In this document: positions 1 through 10,395 of the stretch, piece after piece
How positions within the stretch are numbered: position 1 is the first letter of the stretch
Layout: each line of letters begins with the position of its first letter
From: Prorocentrum cordatum
Taxonomy: Eukaryota; Sar; Dinophyceae; Prorocentrales; Prorocentraceae
Direction: 5' to 3'
Length of the DNA: 64,000 bases
Assembly (NCBI GenBank): GCA_963575745.1
Contig: CAUYUJ010002069.1
Location: 360,951 to 424,950, forward strand
Program-made: the position numbers and the translations under genes
The notes under the pieces: generated by a model
Told to the model about the DNA's origin: nothing
Databases searched by the model: none
What the model saw: only the letters and a program-made list of their open reading frames with translations

Positions 1-57
1 CGACGACCACGACGACGACAACGACGACGAAGGACTCGACGACGTCGACGACGATGA
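1..57. repeat. CGA/GAC trinucleotide microsatellite at window edge
   Basis: The window opens inside a CGA/GAC trinucleotide run that decays into unique sequence by about position 60. It continues beyond the left edge, so its full length is unknown. Similar GAC-rich runs recur at 27.1, 44.1, 44.95 and 58.0 kb. Confidence 0.85.
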
Positions 58-224
58 CGGAGGCGTTGGGCTGATGGCGGCCCCCCAGCGGCCTCCGATG
101 GCCATGAGGGAAACGGGTCCTGCGGTTTTCCGCACTGTTTTCGGGCTCTCGGGGCCCCCTACAGAACCCGGGACTGTCAGGAAACAACTCAGGTGCAGTG
201 CCCTCTTTCGTGTGGTGAGTCAGG

Positions 225-374
225 GGGGATCCGCGGTCACCGCACGGTCTTGGGACTCGGAAGACTGGGGCCTCCGACGTCCGCTTACCGGGCTCGGTGA
301 CGGGCCGCGCGGTGAGGTCCCTTGGGGTTTCGAGGTCACCGCACGGTCCGTCACCGTACGGTGAGGGGATCCCC
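225..374. mobile_element. GGGGATCC-bounded palindrome-rich repeat, copy 1
   Basis: A ~150-bp segment begins GGGGATCCGCGGTCACCGCA and ends in GGATCCCC, so its outer 8 bp are inverted. Inside it carries several GGTCACCGCACGGT and TCACCGTACGGTGA palindromes in both orientations. A second copy with the same boundaries and order of motifs lies at 11678-11875. This suggests a short non-autonomous dispersed element. No coding content. Confidence 0.5.
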
Positions 375-671
375 AAGACCAGCCGGGGACCTTTCGGTAG
401 CTCATGGGAGCCTGGTATATCTTCTTGATTCCTTCTTTAGAGTCGATTAGCGTCTGTCTGGGAGTCGATGAGATAGCGCCGATGTAGCGTCGATTGGCAT
501 CGATTTAGCGTCGATTTAGCGTCGGTTCGCAAGTGCCAAGCAAGATGGTATGGAAGGCCCCCCTGAGTTGCCACAGAGTGGGTATTTTGTCTTCCTCTGA
601 GCACCCGAGCTCCACACCAGCCGTCTAGCACACCACTCTCAGCCACGCGCAGAGGGGAGTGGGGGGAGGGG
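375..671. other. Spacer with GTCGATTTAGC-type short repeats
   Basis: No gene is recognisable. Positions ~444-527 hold imperfect repeats of GTCGATTTAGC and GTCGATTGGC. The remainder appears unique. The right end carries a CACGCGCAGAGGGG motif that also precedes another foldback repeat at ~11316 and recurs at ~16454 and ~17215. Confidence 0.5.
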
Positions 672-778
672 GGGAGGGCTTCTTAGAAGCACCCCTGCCT
701 CTTGGAAGGCGCGGGCCTTATCTACAGATAGAAGGCCAGCGCTTTCTAAGAATCAAGCTCCTTCTAAGAAGCCCTCCC
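672..778. mobile_element. Foldback hairpin repeat (TTCTTAGAAG family), copy 1
   Basis: The outer arms are a perfect 18-bp inverted repeat: GGGAGGGCTTCTTAGAAG at 672-689 and its exact reverse complement at 761-778. An inner imperfect stem pairs GGCGCGGGCCTTATCTA with TAGAAGGCCAGCGC. The whole unit could fold into one long hairpin. Two further copies lie at 10887-11005 and 11340-11460, and a rearranged relative at ~25840-25985. Inferred to be a MITE or foldback element with no coding capacity. Confidence 0.7.
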
Positions 779-1404
779 TCCTCCCTCCTCCCCGGATCCC
801 CCACGCGCGCACCGCCAAGGGATGCTTCGGTTCCCCTGGCGCCTGCGCTTCTGTTCCCTTCCGCCCCCGCCTGCGCCAGGCAGAGGCAGGGTGCCCGTGC
901 CTCGGCCCCCTTTGTGCGCGCCGCCAGCGCTCGTCGCACGTCCGACGAGGAGCGCAGCCCGCCGCCCGCCAGAAGGGCGGCGAGGCAGCCGAGCTCAGCC
1001 CAGCGGATCCACGGCGGCAGGAGGGCCCGCTCGCCCTCGCAGGAGGGCCTGGAAGCCTCGTCGTCGGCCTCCTCCTCCTGCTTCCTGCTTCCTGGTCCTC
1101 TTGCCTCCTGCCTCCTCCTCCTCCTCCTCCTGCCTCCTCCTCCTCCTCCTGCTTCTCCTGCTTCTCCTCCTTCCTCCTCGTCCTTCCTCCTCCCCCTCCT
1201 CCTCCTCCTCCACCTCCTCTTTCCTCCCACCCCCCGCGCGCGCCCCGAAGGGCTGGAGCGAGGTCTGCGCCGAGGCCGGCTCTTGGCCGCTCTGCCCGGG
1301 CCTCGTGGTGTCGCAGCCTGGGGGCGCGACGCTCGCGGCGCTCGCCGCCGCGGCCGCCGCCGCCAGCGTCGCCGCCGGCGTCCCAGATCTCTTCTGACGA
1401 TGTG
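779..1404. other. GC-rich spacer with CTCCTC tract
   Basis: GC-rich DNA whose central part (about 1065-1230) is an imperfect CTC/CCT microsatellite. Open frames here run on both strands and encode only Arg, Pro, Ser, Leu and Gly runs, so none is supported as a gene. Confidence 0.6.
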
Positions 1405-1642
1405 AGCGACAGAGCTGCACCAGAGAAAACCCCCATCAGTGGATGGTTTGATCGATCAGGAGATCCACCGGGAACCCTGGAACCCAGAACCCACCGAAAT
1501 CGGCCCGGAACCGATGACCAGGAACCCGGGAACCCGGAACCGGGAACCCGGGAACCCAGCCGGCGACCAAAATCGGTGGGAAATTTCCGTCGAATCTTTC
1601 ATTAGTTTGAGAAACCCAATCAGTGGATGGTTTGAAAATTCT
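1405..1642. repeat. Truncated copy of the GGGAACCCGG / CAGTGGATGG dispersed repeat
   Basis: This segment shares with 4700-4930 and 5170-5400, in the same order, the blocks CAGTGGATGGTTTGA, GATC(C/G)ACC(G/A)GGAACC, ACCGAAATCGGC, GGGAACCCGGGAACC and GCGACCAAAATCGG. It lacks the long GATCGAT array of those copies, so it is a shortened copy of the same family. Confidence 0.7.
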
Positions 1643-1672
1643 TTACGCTTCGCGTATCCCCACCAGCCCATC
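1643..1672. repeat. Conserved ~26-bp dispersed motif
   Basis: GCTTCGCGTATCCCCACCAG followed by CCCATC recurs almost unchanged at 13811-13836, where it reads GCTTCGCGTAACCCCACCAG then CCCATC. Surrounding sequence differs. It may be the conserved end of a dispersed repeat; function unknown. Confidence 0.5.
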
Positions 1673-1842
1673 TCACAGCAGCAACTCTTGCGAAGCATGC
1701 CGACAGTCGTGTTTTTACCTAACAGCGAAGACTGATAGGTTTCTAGTGGGATCAAAAGAGAGCAGCAGATCACTCCACAGGGGGGTCCGGGCAGGTGTTG
1801 GGAGTTGCCGGGCGGCAGGTGCCGGGCTCGTTTTTCACCAAC

Positions 1843-2340
1843 AGTCACACACTTCGTGCTCTTCGACTTCCCAGAACTCCATTCCCAGGCCACATTCTCA
1901 ATACCCGGATGCAACAGTCACACACTTCGTGCTCTTCGAGATCCCAGAACGCCATTCCCGGGCCACCTTTAGAATAACCGGATGCAACAGTCACACACTT
2001 CGTGCTCTTCGAGTTCCCAGAACGCCATTCCCGGGCCACATTCTGGAGGGCCGGATGCAACAGTCACACACTTTGTGCTCTTCGAGTTCCCAGAATTCCA
2101 TTCCCGGGCCACATTTTGGATGCCCGGAGCCAACTGTAGGCCACTTCGTGCTCTTCGAGTTCCCAGAACTCCATTCCCGGGCCACATTTTGAATGCCCGG
2201 AGCCAACTGTAGGCCACTTCGTGCTCTTCGAGTTCCCAGAACTCCATTCCCGGGCCACATTTTGAATGCCCGTAGCCAACTGTAGGCAACTTCGTGCTCT
2301 TCGACTTCCCAGAACTCCCATTCCTGGGCCACATTTTCAG
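1843..2340. repeat. 73-bp tandem repeat, about 7 copies
   Basis: The block ACTTCGTGCTCTTCGAGTTC then CCAGAACTCCATTCCCGGGC then CACATT recurs about every 73 bp, starting near 1848, 1924, 1996, 2067, 2142, 2214 and 2288. Units differ by a few substitutions (GATGCAACAGTCACA versus GAGCCAACTGTAGGC). Translations of either strand are repetitive and without recognisable domains. Confidence 0.9.
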
Positions 2341-3112
2341 CAGGGGCAAGAGCACGACGAGGAGGAGGACGAGCAAGACCAGGAGGACGAGGACGAGCAG
2401 GAGCAGGACGAGGAGCAGGAGGAGCAGGAGAAGAAGGACGAGCAGGAGGAGGAGGAGGACGAGCAGGAGGAGGAGGACGACCAGGAGGAGGAGGACGACC
2501 AGGAAGAGGAGGAGGAGGAGGAGGAGGGGAGGGGGAGGAGTACCAGGAGGAGGAGGAGGAGGAGGAGGAGGAGGAGAGGAGGGAGGAGGAGGACGAGGAC
2601 GAGGAGGAGGGAGGAGGGGGGGGGAGAGTACCAGGAGGAGGAGAACGAGGACCACCAGGAGGAGGAGGAGGAGGAGGAGGAGGAGGAGGAGGAGGAGAAC
2701 ACCAGGAGGAGGAGGACGAGCAAGACGAGGAGGACGAGAACGAGGACGACCAGGAAGAGGAGGAGGAGGAGGAGGAGGGGAGGGGGAGGACTACCAGGAG
2801 GAGGAGGAGGAGGAGGAGGAGGAGGAGGAGGAGAGGAGGAGGAGGACGAGGAGGAGGAGGAGGAGGAGGAGGACGAGGAGGAGGAGGGGGGGGGAGAGCA
2901 CCAGGAGGAGGAGAACGAGGACCACCAGGAGGAGGAGGAGGAGGAGGAGGAGGAGGAGGAGGAGGAGGAGAGAGCACCAGGAGGAGGAGGACGAGCAAGA
3001 CGAGGAGGACGAGAACGAGGACGAGCAGGAGGAAGAGGAGGAGGAGGAGGAGGGAGGAGAGGAGCAGGAGAAAGAGGAGGAGGAGGAGGAGGAGGCAGGC
3101 TGAGGCTGAGGC
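2340..3112. repeat. ~770-bp GGA/GAC purine-strand microsatellite
   Basis: An almost uninterrupted array of GAG, GGA, GAC and CAG triplets, strongly purine-rich on the + strand. It contains an internal larger repeat: the segment around 2560-2760 recurs at ~2830-3030. Long Glu/Arg-rich (+) and Leu/Ser/Pro-rich (-) frames here follow from the triplet period and are not taken as genes. It grades at 3095-3180 into (CTGAGG)n and (CTGCGA)n. Confidence 0.95.
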
Positions 3113-3180
3113 TGTGACTGCGACTGCCGTTGCCGCTGCGACTGTCATCGCGAATGCGACTACGACTGCGAGAACAGCAG

Positions 3181-3414
3181 AATTCGACAACTGGATTTTC
3201 ATCTGAATCTTAAGGGGAATGCTTTCAGATATGCTTCTACACATCGCTGTTAGGTTGCTTTGCCGGGATAATTCAGGCGTGTGTCCGCTTGGCCCCGCAT
3301 ATCTCCCCTGTTCCTTGTTCCTCCCGCCTCCTTGTACATCCTCCTTGTGGGGGGAGCGGGAGAAGGACGAGGCGGAGGAGGAGGGAGAGAAAGCGCTCCT
3401 CGTGATTTGAGTCG
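3181..3414. other. Spacer without recognisable features
   Basis: Apparently unique DNA between the purine array and the next minisatellite. It ends in a short purine-rich stretch at ~3355-3395. No gene, RNA or mobile element seen. Confidence 0.5.
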
Positions 3415-3805
3415 TTTGGGGTTTCTCGTCCTGGTGTGAGTCGTTCGGGCCCTTCTTCCTGGTGTGAGTCGTTCGGGCTCTTCGTGGTGTGAGTCGTTCG
3501 GGCTCTTCGTCCTGGTGTGAGTCGTTCGGGCTTCTCGTGGTGTGAGTTGTTCGGGCCCCTCATCCTGGTGTGAGTCGTTCGGGCCCCTCCTCCTGGTGTG
3601 ACTCGTTCGGGCTCCTCGTGGTGTGAGTCGTTCGGGGCCCGCGTCGTGGTGTGAGTCGTTCGGGCTCCTCGTGGTGTGAGTCGTTCGGGCGCCTCGTCCT
3701 GGTGTGAGTCGTTCGGGCCCCTCCTTGTGGTGTGAGTCGTTCGGGCTCTCGTGGTGTGAGTCGTTGGGGCCCCTCGTCCTGGTGTGAGTCGTTCGGGCTC
3801 CTCGT
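3415..3805. repeat. 25-28-bp minisatellite (GTGTGAGTCGTTCGGGC)
   Basis: About 14 tandem copies of GTGTGAGTCGTTCGGGC followed by CCTCGT, CTTCTTCCTG or CTCCTCGTG tails. This gives an alternating ~25 and ~28 bp period. Units are 80-95% alike. Confidence 0.93.
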
Positions 3806-4044
3806 GGGGCCTCTTGGGGGCCTCTTGGAGCCTCTTGGGGCCTCTTGGGGGCCTCTTGGGGGCCTCTTGGGGGCCTCTTGGGGGCCTCTTGGAGCCTCTT
3901 GGGGCCTCTTGGGGCCTCTTGGAGGCCTCTTGGGGACCTCTTGGGGCCTCTTGGGGGCCTCTTGGGGGCCTCTTGGAGGCCTCTTGGGAGCCTCCTGGGG
4001 GCCTCTTGGGGCCATCTTGGGGCCTCTTGCGACCTCCTCAGAAG
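3806..4044 (+). repeat. CTTGGGGGCCT minisatellite (CTTGG orientation)
   Basis: About 19 tandem copies of a 12-13-bp unit GGGGGCCTCTTG. This is the purest copy of a motif family that recurs at 14.1, 22.7, 46.9, 47.5, 58.7 and 62.1 kb, in either orientation. Confidence 0.93.
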
Positions 4045-4200
4045 CGCAGATGAGCGCTGCCCCCTGAGAAGGACAAAATGAGCCCAAAACCTTCGTAAAA
4101 TCAATGATTTTGCTATGAGGGAAGATGAGCGCGGCCCCCTCAGAAGGCCAAAATGGGGCCAAAACCCTAGTAAAATCAATGTTTTTGGCTTCAAAGACGA
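4045..4200. repeat. ~75-bp direct repeat, 2 copies
   Basis: GATGAGCGC(T/G)GCCCCCT at 4049 and 4125 begins two direct repeats. Each continues through GAGAAGG-CAAAATG-GCC and AAAACC-T-GTAAAATCAATG. They share about 85% of positions. Confidence 0.85.
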
Positions 4201-4427
4201 GCTGAGGCGCCAAACTCCCTCCCCCCCCCCGGGGCCAGAATCCTCGTGAGGGGTGTCGTTTTTTAGCCCTCCCAGGAGTCGAAAAAGACCCCTCCAACCA
4301 CCCGCGGGGCGCCCTCTCCAGACCCAGGGGGAGGGGGTAGGGGGAGGGGTAAACCCCTCCCCGAAGGGGAAGAAGGGGGGTTGAGGACAGAGAGAGCTCG
4401 CTAAACCACTCACGCCCGAAGGGCTGG
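4201..4427. other. Spacer without recognisable features
   Basis: C- and G-run-containing DNA with no repeats or genes that I can support. Confidence 0.4.
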
Positions 4428-5395
4428 TGGGATTAGTCATATGGATCTTGAGATCGATTGTGAGATCGATAATGAGATCGATTGTGGAATCGATAGAGGA
4501 CGATTGTAAGGTCGATCGTGAGACTGAGAGTGAAATCGATTCAATGAGATCGTTAGGGAGATCGATCGCGAGATCGCTCTTGCGATCTCTAGTGAGATCG
4601 CTTGCGAAACCGATTGCGAGACCGATTGTGAGATCGATTGTGAGATCGATGGTGAGATCGATAGAGAGGTGGGAACTGAGATCGATGCTGAGACCGATCG
4701 ATAATAAGATCGACCAGGAACCGGGGAACCTGGGAACCTCGCCGCCCACCGAACTCGGCGCGGGAACCGGGAACCCGGGAACCCAGAGCCGGGAGCCCGG
4801 GAACCCAGCGTGCGACCAAAATCCGCGGGTAATTTTCGCCAAATCCTTCAACCTCCGCTGGAACCCCTTCAGTGCAAGCACTGATTGGGGAAATTGCACC
4901 GGAGAAAAACCCAATCAGTGGATGGCTTGAAAATCAGTGATATGGGTGTTGAGATCGATTGTGAGATCGATCGTGGAATCGATAATGAGGACGATTGTAA
5001 GGTCGATAGTGAGACCGATAGTAAAGTCGATTCAATGAGATCGATTGTGAGATCGACCGTGAGATCGCTTGTGAGATCGATAGTGACATCGATTGTGAGA
5101 CCGATAGTGAGATCGATAGTGAGATCGAGACAGAAGTGGGTAATGAGATCGATGGTGAGAGCGATCGGGCAAAGATCGACCAGGAACCCGGGAGCCTGGG
5201 AGCCCCGTCGCCCACCGAAATCGGCCCGGAACCCAGAACCGGGAATCCGGAACCGGGAACCCGGGAACATAGCCAGCGACCAAGATCGGCGGGAAATTTC
5301 GCCAAATCTTGTGACTTCTGCTGGGACCCCTTCAGCGCAAGCACTGATTGGGGAATTTCCGCTAGGACCCCTTCAGTGCAAGCACTGAGTGGGGA
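4428..5395. repeat. ~0.5-kb tandem duplication containing GATCGAT arrays
   Basis: There are two units, ~4428-4916 and ~4917-5395. Each begins with an 11-12-bp minisatellite TGTGAGATCGAT (variants GTGGAATCGAT, GTAAGGTCGAT). It then runs through GATCGACCAGGAACC, CCGAAATCGGC, GGGAACCCGGGAAC, GCGACCAAGATCGG and GGACCCCTTCAGTGCAAGCA. Unit 2 ends in an extra short duplication of the CCCCTTCAGTGCAAGCACTG block. A truncated relative lies at 1405-1642. Confidence 0.85.
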
Positions 5396-5543
5396 ACTGC
5401 TCCCTGGCCAGGCCCATCCTGAACCCTGCATCTGTGTGCACACCACGCCCCCCTGGCTTGACCAGGAGGGCGTATCCACAGCTCTTGGGCCTAGGACGGG
5501 CCTGGCCAGGGGGCAGTGGATAGGTATAGATTTTGCCCCCCTA
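5396..5543. mobile_element. Left-truncated copy of the 170-bp hairpin element
   Basis: ACTGCTCCCTGGCCAGGCCC at 5396 and the inverted partner CTGGCCAGGGGGCAGTGGAT ending at ~5521 match the arms of the intact element at 61821-61990. The right end retains TAGGTATAGATTTTGCCCCC, but the corresponding left end is missing and is replaced by the preceding duplication. The centre keeps the inverted CACGCCCCCCTGG / CCAGGAGGGCG pair. Confidence 0.75.
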
Positions 5544-5884
5544 CAGAAGCAAGCGGGATCGACTGCGCGGACATTCGCGCGCAAACTGCCCGCGTCAGGT
5601 CGCGCGTCAGCGCTCTCGTCTCCAGTGTAGTGTGCCGCGCTGGCGGCCGCGTAGGCCTAAGCCACCGAGTCAGGTAGGTATGCCATCTCGCGTCAGACCC
5701 GTTTCCTGTTGTCGCCCATATGTCTTGGTCCACAGGTGGGTTTTTCTCCGATTTCCGCTCTCGGGGGCCACCCTCTCGGGCCCCGGGGGCATCAGAAACG
5801 GACCCAGCCCCGCCGACTCCAGATTCGGCGTAATTACGTTGATGGATTTTCCGATATAGAAAGTGCATCCGAAAGCAGAAGGGC
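5544..5884. other. Spacer without recognisable features
   Basis: Apparently unique DNA with several CGCGCG-rich stretches. No gene is supported on either strand. Confidence 0.4.
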
Positions 5885-6000
5885 GGAAATGTCCGTCTCA
5901 GAAAGGAAGGCGATTACTTCCGCAACAGTATGGCGGAAACAGCTACGGCAAAGTAGGGCGGAAATTGGCATCCAAGGAGCTTGACTGGGGAAATATTCGC
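5885..6000 (+). mobile_element. GGCGGAAAT dispersed element, copy 1
   Basis: The blocks ATGGCGGAAACAGC, GGCAAAGTAGGGCGGAAAT and AGGAGCTTGAC occur in this order. The reverse complement of 39685-39885 has the same order (ATGGCGGAAACATTGG, GGCAAAGCAGGGCGGAAGTC, AGGAGCTTGAC), and a more diverged copy is at 10205-10395. Repeated GGCGGAAAT motifs in both directions give it internal self-complementarity. Nature unknown; probably a short non-autonomous element. Confidence 0.55.
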
Positions 6001-6489
6001 CCCCGTTGCGGAATCGCCCGAAGTTCGGCTGATCAGGGGCGTTCCGGATCTCTTCAGCCTTCGGAATTGTCTTCGAGTTCGGCCCCCAGGGGGGCCATTC
6101 TCTCGGGCTCTGGAGCCAGCATACACAGACCTGGGACGGAAGGCTACTCCCAGAGAAGCGGTCGGGGCTCGTACTTCCTGGGGCCGCGGATGGCTGGGGT
6201 CCCTGAGATATCCGACGTCGCGAAAGAACTCCAACAATTTGAGGAATGACGATTGCAGCCCCTTTTCTGGCATTTAGCTAGATCGATATGCAATGTTTGT
6301 TTGATTTTTGTCGCTTCTTTTCTTACAAGAAAATGACGACGCCACGATCTCATGGGTCGTCGTCGCCGCCGCAGCCGACAGCACCGCCGCCGCCGTGGAC
6401 GTGTGCCGCGGGCGTCGGGCGGATTTGAGCTGTTTTCTCGGTGCTTCTCCTCCGTCACGGCGGGAAGTTTCTGTTGGTTGTCGTCAGCC
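6001..6489. other. Spacer without recognisable features
   Basis: Mostly unique DNA. Positions ~6330-6400 have CGC/CCG triplet runs. No gene supported. Confidence 0.4.
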
Positions 6490-9400
6490 TCTGGGGGCCC
6501 TCACCCGGCCTCGGAGAATACCTGGGATAAAAAGCCGGTTCTTCAGAATGGGTCCAGACCTTCGGGGATCGGCGCTGCGAGGAGGAGGAGGAGGAGGAGG
6601 AGGAGGAGGAGGAGGACGAGAAAGAGGAGGAGGAGGAGGAGGAGGAGGAGGAGGAGGAGGAGGAGGAGGAGGACGTCGGAGGTGAGGGTCTTCCCAATCT
6701 GGGCCTCCGGGGGGGGGGGGGGCAGGGCCACCAGACGTGGATCTGCGACGGGGGCCCAGTCCCCAGGAGGGGGGAAGAGAGTTCCAGGACGGAGGACGGC
6801 GACACAGCGCCGAAGCCTGCTTGACGCGTGGCTCTCGCGGTCCCCTTTCTGGTGAAAAAGCTCTCCCCACTGGGGCGGTGGCCTTCGTAGCCAAACTGGC
6901 TTGCGAACCGTCCTGAAACCACACCGCCGCTTCTGGAACCACGGCCGACGTCGCTCGTCGTCGTCGTGGCGTGGCCCGCGCAGCAGGCCGCCGTCTTGCC
7001 AACCACGAGCCTCGCGCCTTTCGACCCGTCTCCTCTCCACCGCTTGCGCGCTTGACTACCGATGGGGACAAGAGTGCGGACCAGCGGCGGCGGCAGGGGG
7101 AACCCGCGACTGGGGGTGAGAACGACGCGGAAAGCGAGGAGGAAATGGGCCCCCCCCCGACGGCGACGACGAGGAGCAGAGGGGGGACCTTTACATCCGG
7201 CCGGTGCAACCACAATTGTGACGGCCAGATTTCCGTGTTTTTCTGAGTTTTCGGCCTCCGGGGGCCGTTTCCCCGCCCCGGGACCGTCATACAGTTCTCT
7301 GGGATGAAAACCCAGCCTCGGGGAAGTGGTTGATGCCTCGGGCGCCGACATCACACGAAAACGCAACGTCGGAGGAGATTGGAGGCCGAGGAGGAGGAGG
7401 AGGAGAAGGACGAGGAGGAGGAGGAGGAGGAGGAGGAGGACGAGAACGAGGAGGAGGAGGAGGAGGAGGACGTCGGAGGTGAGGGTCTTCCCAATCTGGG
7501 CCTCGGGGGGGGGGGCAGGGCCACCAGACGTGGATCTGCGACGGGGGCCCAGTCCCCAGGAGGGGGGAAGAGAGTTCCAGGACGGAGGACGGCGACACAG
7601 CGCCGAAGCCTGCTTGACGCGTGGCTCTCGCGGTCCCCTTTCTGGTGTCAAAGCTCTCCCCACTGGGGCGGTGGCCTTCGTAGCCAAACTGGCTTGCGAA
7701 CTGTCCTGAAACCACACCGCCGCTTCTGGAACCACGGCCGACGTCGCTCGTCGTCGTCGTGGCGTGGCCCGCGCAGCAGGCCGCCGTCTTGCCAACCACG
7801 AGCCTCGCGCCTTTCGACCCGTCTCCTCTCCACCGCTTGCGCGCTTGACTACCGATGGGGACAAGAAGAGTGCGGACCAGCGGCGGCGGCAGGGGGAACC
7901 CGCGACTGGGGGTGAGAACGACGCGGAAAGCGAGGAGGAAATGCCCCCCCCCCCGACGGCGACGACGAGGAGCAGAGGGGGGACCTTTACATCCGGCCGG
8001 TGCAACCACAATTGTGACGGCCAGATTCCGTGTTTTTCTGAGTTTTCGGCCTCCGGAGGCCGTTTCCCCGCCCCGGGACAGTCATACAGTTCTCTGGGAT
8101 GAAAACCCAGCCTCGGGGAAGTGGTTGATGCCTCGGGCGCCGACATCACACGAAAACGCAACGTCGGAGGAGATTGGAGGCCGAGGAGGAGGAGGAGGAG
8201 AAGGACGAGGAGGAGGAGGAGGAGGAGGAGGAGGACGAGAACGAGGAGGAGGAGGAGGAGGAGGACGTCGGAGGTGAGGGTCTTCCCAATCTGGGCCTCG
8301 GGGGGGGGGGCAGGGCCACCAGACGTGGATCTGCGACGGGGGCCCAGTCCCCAGGAGGGGGGAAGAGAGTTCCAGGACGGAGGACGGCGACACAGCGCCG
8401 AAGCCTGCTTGACGCGTGGCTCTCGCGGTCCCCTTTCTGGTGTCAAAGCTCTCCCCACTGGGGCGGTGGCCTTCGTAGCCAAACTGGCTTGCGAACCGTC
8501 CTGAAACCACACCGCCGCTTCTGGAACCACGGCCGACGTCGCTCGTCGTCGTCGTGGCGTGGCCCGCGCAGCAGGCCGCCGTCTTGCCAACCACGAGCCT
8601 CGCGCCTTTCCACCCGTCTCCTCTCCACCGCTTGCGCGCTTGACTACCGATGGGGACAAGAGTGCGGACCAGCGGCGGCGGCAGGGGGAACCCGCGACTG
8701 GGGGTGAGAACGACGCGGAAAGCGAGGAGGAAATGGGCCCCCCCCCGACGGCGACGACGAGGAGCAGAGGGGGGACCTTTACATCCGGCCGGTGCAACCA
8801 CAATTGTGACGGCCAGATTTCCGTGTTTTTCTGAGTTTTCGGCCTCCGGAGGCCGTTTACCCGCCCCGAGACCGTCATACAGTTCTCTGGGATGAAAACC
8901 CAGCCTCGGGGAAGTGGTTGATGCCTCGAGCGCCGACATCACACGAAAACGCAACGTCGGAGGAGATTGGAGGCCGAGGAGGAGGAGGAGGAGGAGGACG
9001 AGGAGGAGGAGGAGGAGGAGGAGGAGGAGGAGGAGGACGAGAACGAGGAGGAGGAGGAGGAGGAGGAGGAGGAGGACGTCGGAGGTGAGGGTCTTCCCAA
9101 TCTGGGCCTCGGGGGGGGGGGCAGGGCCACCAGACGTGGATCTGCGACGGGGGCCCAGTCCCCAGGAGGGGGGAAGAGAGTTCCAGGACGGAGGACGGCG
9201 ACACAGCGCCGAAGCCTGCTTGACGCGTGGCTCTCGCAGTCCCCTTTCTGGTGTCAAAGCTCTCCCCACTGGGGCGGTGGCCTTCGTAGCCAAACCGGCT
9301 TGCGAACCGTCCTGAAACCACACCGCCGCTTCTGGAACCACGGCCGACGTCGCTCGTCGTCGTCGTGGCGTGGCCCGCGCAGCAGGCCGCCGTCTTGCCA

Positions 9401-9866
9401 ACCACGAGCCTCGCGCCTTTCCACCCGTCTCCTCTCCACCGCTTGCGCGCTTGACTACCGATGGGGACAAGAAGAGTGCGGACCAGCGGCGGCGGCAGGG
9501 GGAACCCGCGACTGGGGGTGAGAACGACGCGGAAAGCGAGGAGGAAATGGGCCCCCCCCCCGACGGCGACGACGAGGAGCAGAGGGGGGACCTTTACATC
9601 CGGCCGGTGCAACCACAATTGTGACTGCCAGATTTCCGTGTTTTTCTGAGTTTTCGGCCTCCGGAGGCCGTTTACCCGCCCCGGGACCGTCATACAGTTC
9701 TCTGGGATGAAAACCCAGCCTAGGGGAAGTGGTTGATGCCTCGGGCGCCGACATCACACGAAAACGCAACGTCGGAGGAGATTGGAGGCCGAGGAGGAGG
9801 AGGAGGAGGAGGAGGAGGAGGAGGAGGAGGACGACGAGAACGAGGAGGAGGGGGAGGAGGAGGACG
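6490..9866. repeat. ~795-bp higher-order tandem repeat, about 4.3 units
   Basis: Units are marked by GATGAAAACCCAGCCTCGGG at 7303, 8098, 8891 and 9706 (GATGAAAACCCAGCCTAGGG in the last), with spacings of 795, 793 and 815 bp. A more diverged first unit starts near 6490 and the last stops at ~9866. Each unit contains a GGA microsatellite of variable length (about 7388-7470, 8183-8263, 8976-9076 and 9791-9866), and this accounts for much of the length difference. Outside that tract the inner units look ~97% identical. As the period is close to a multiple of three, very long frames stay open, for example 6455-8878 on the minus strand. Their content is low-complexity (poly-Leu, poly-Arg) and no domain is recognisable, so no gene is called. 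Confidence 0.93.
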
Positions 9867-10204
9867 TAAAGAAGGGTTGCAGCCCGATCCGTGATCGAAT
9901 CCACCTCTTGAAACTCGGCTCTCCTGCAGCCCCCTGGAAGTGGGTAAGCCTGGTCATCTCTTCCTCCCCCCGAGGGACGGAGAAGGTTGTGGGCTACTTC
10001 CGCTTCTTGAGACCGTCTGTCGACAGGTTCCATGGGAGGTGGAGGTGGCAAGAACCCCCGTTGATAGAGGGAGAGGGGTGACAAGAAGGAGGCGGAGCTG
10101 GAGCTCGAGCTCCAGCTGTGCGTTTGGAGTCGAAGGGGTGCCCCATGTTTGCTGGAGGGGAAGCCCTCCCTGACTCTGGATCCGCTGGCCTTGGGCGACT
10201 TGGT
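9867..10204. other. Spacer without recognisable features
   Basis: Unique-looking DNA with a short GAGCTCGAGCTC palindrome near 10100. No gene supported. Confidence 0.4.
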
Positions 10205-10395
10205 AGATAGGGCAGAAATTTCCGCTACTTGTCAATCTCTTTCCGTCGCTGTTTTCGCCATAGCGTTGAGGAACTATCCGCCCTGTTTTTCTGGGGCGGA
10301 CATTTCTACCATATTTGGTTGCAAAGATTGAGTTGGATTTCCGACACTTTTGAATGTCCGAAAATCAACCAAAGTACGGCGGATCCGGAATCCTG
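10205..10395 (-). mobile_element. GGCGGAAAT dispersed element, copy 2 (diverged)
   Basis: Read on the minus strand it shows GGTAGAAATGTCCGCC, CAGGGCGGAT, GCTATGGCGAAAACAGC and AGCGGAAATTTC. These parallel copies 1 and 3. Its right boundary AACCAAAGTACGGCGGATCC matches AACCGAAGTACGGCGGATCT at the same place in copy 3 (39858). Confidence 0.55.

Noticed and set aside
1843-2340. CRISPR-like regular repeats
   Set aside because: Repeats are directly tandem without unique spacers, and the context is eukaryotic. The same applies to the 25-28-bp array at 3415-3805.
1991-3244. 417-codon minus frame and matching Glu/Arg-rich + frames
   Set aside because: Translation of GGA/GAC triplets. Frames are open because no stop codon can arise in a pure GGA/GAC array.
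6455-8878. 807-codon minus-strand open frame
   Set aside because: It lies wholly in the ~795-bp satellite, consists of repeated low-complexity Leu, Arg, Pro and Ser segments, and is open because the period is near a multiple of three in GC-rich DNA. No domain, start context or leader supports it.
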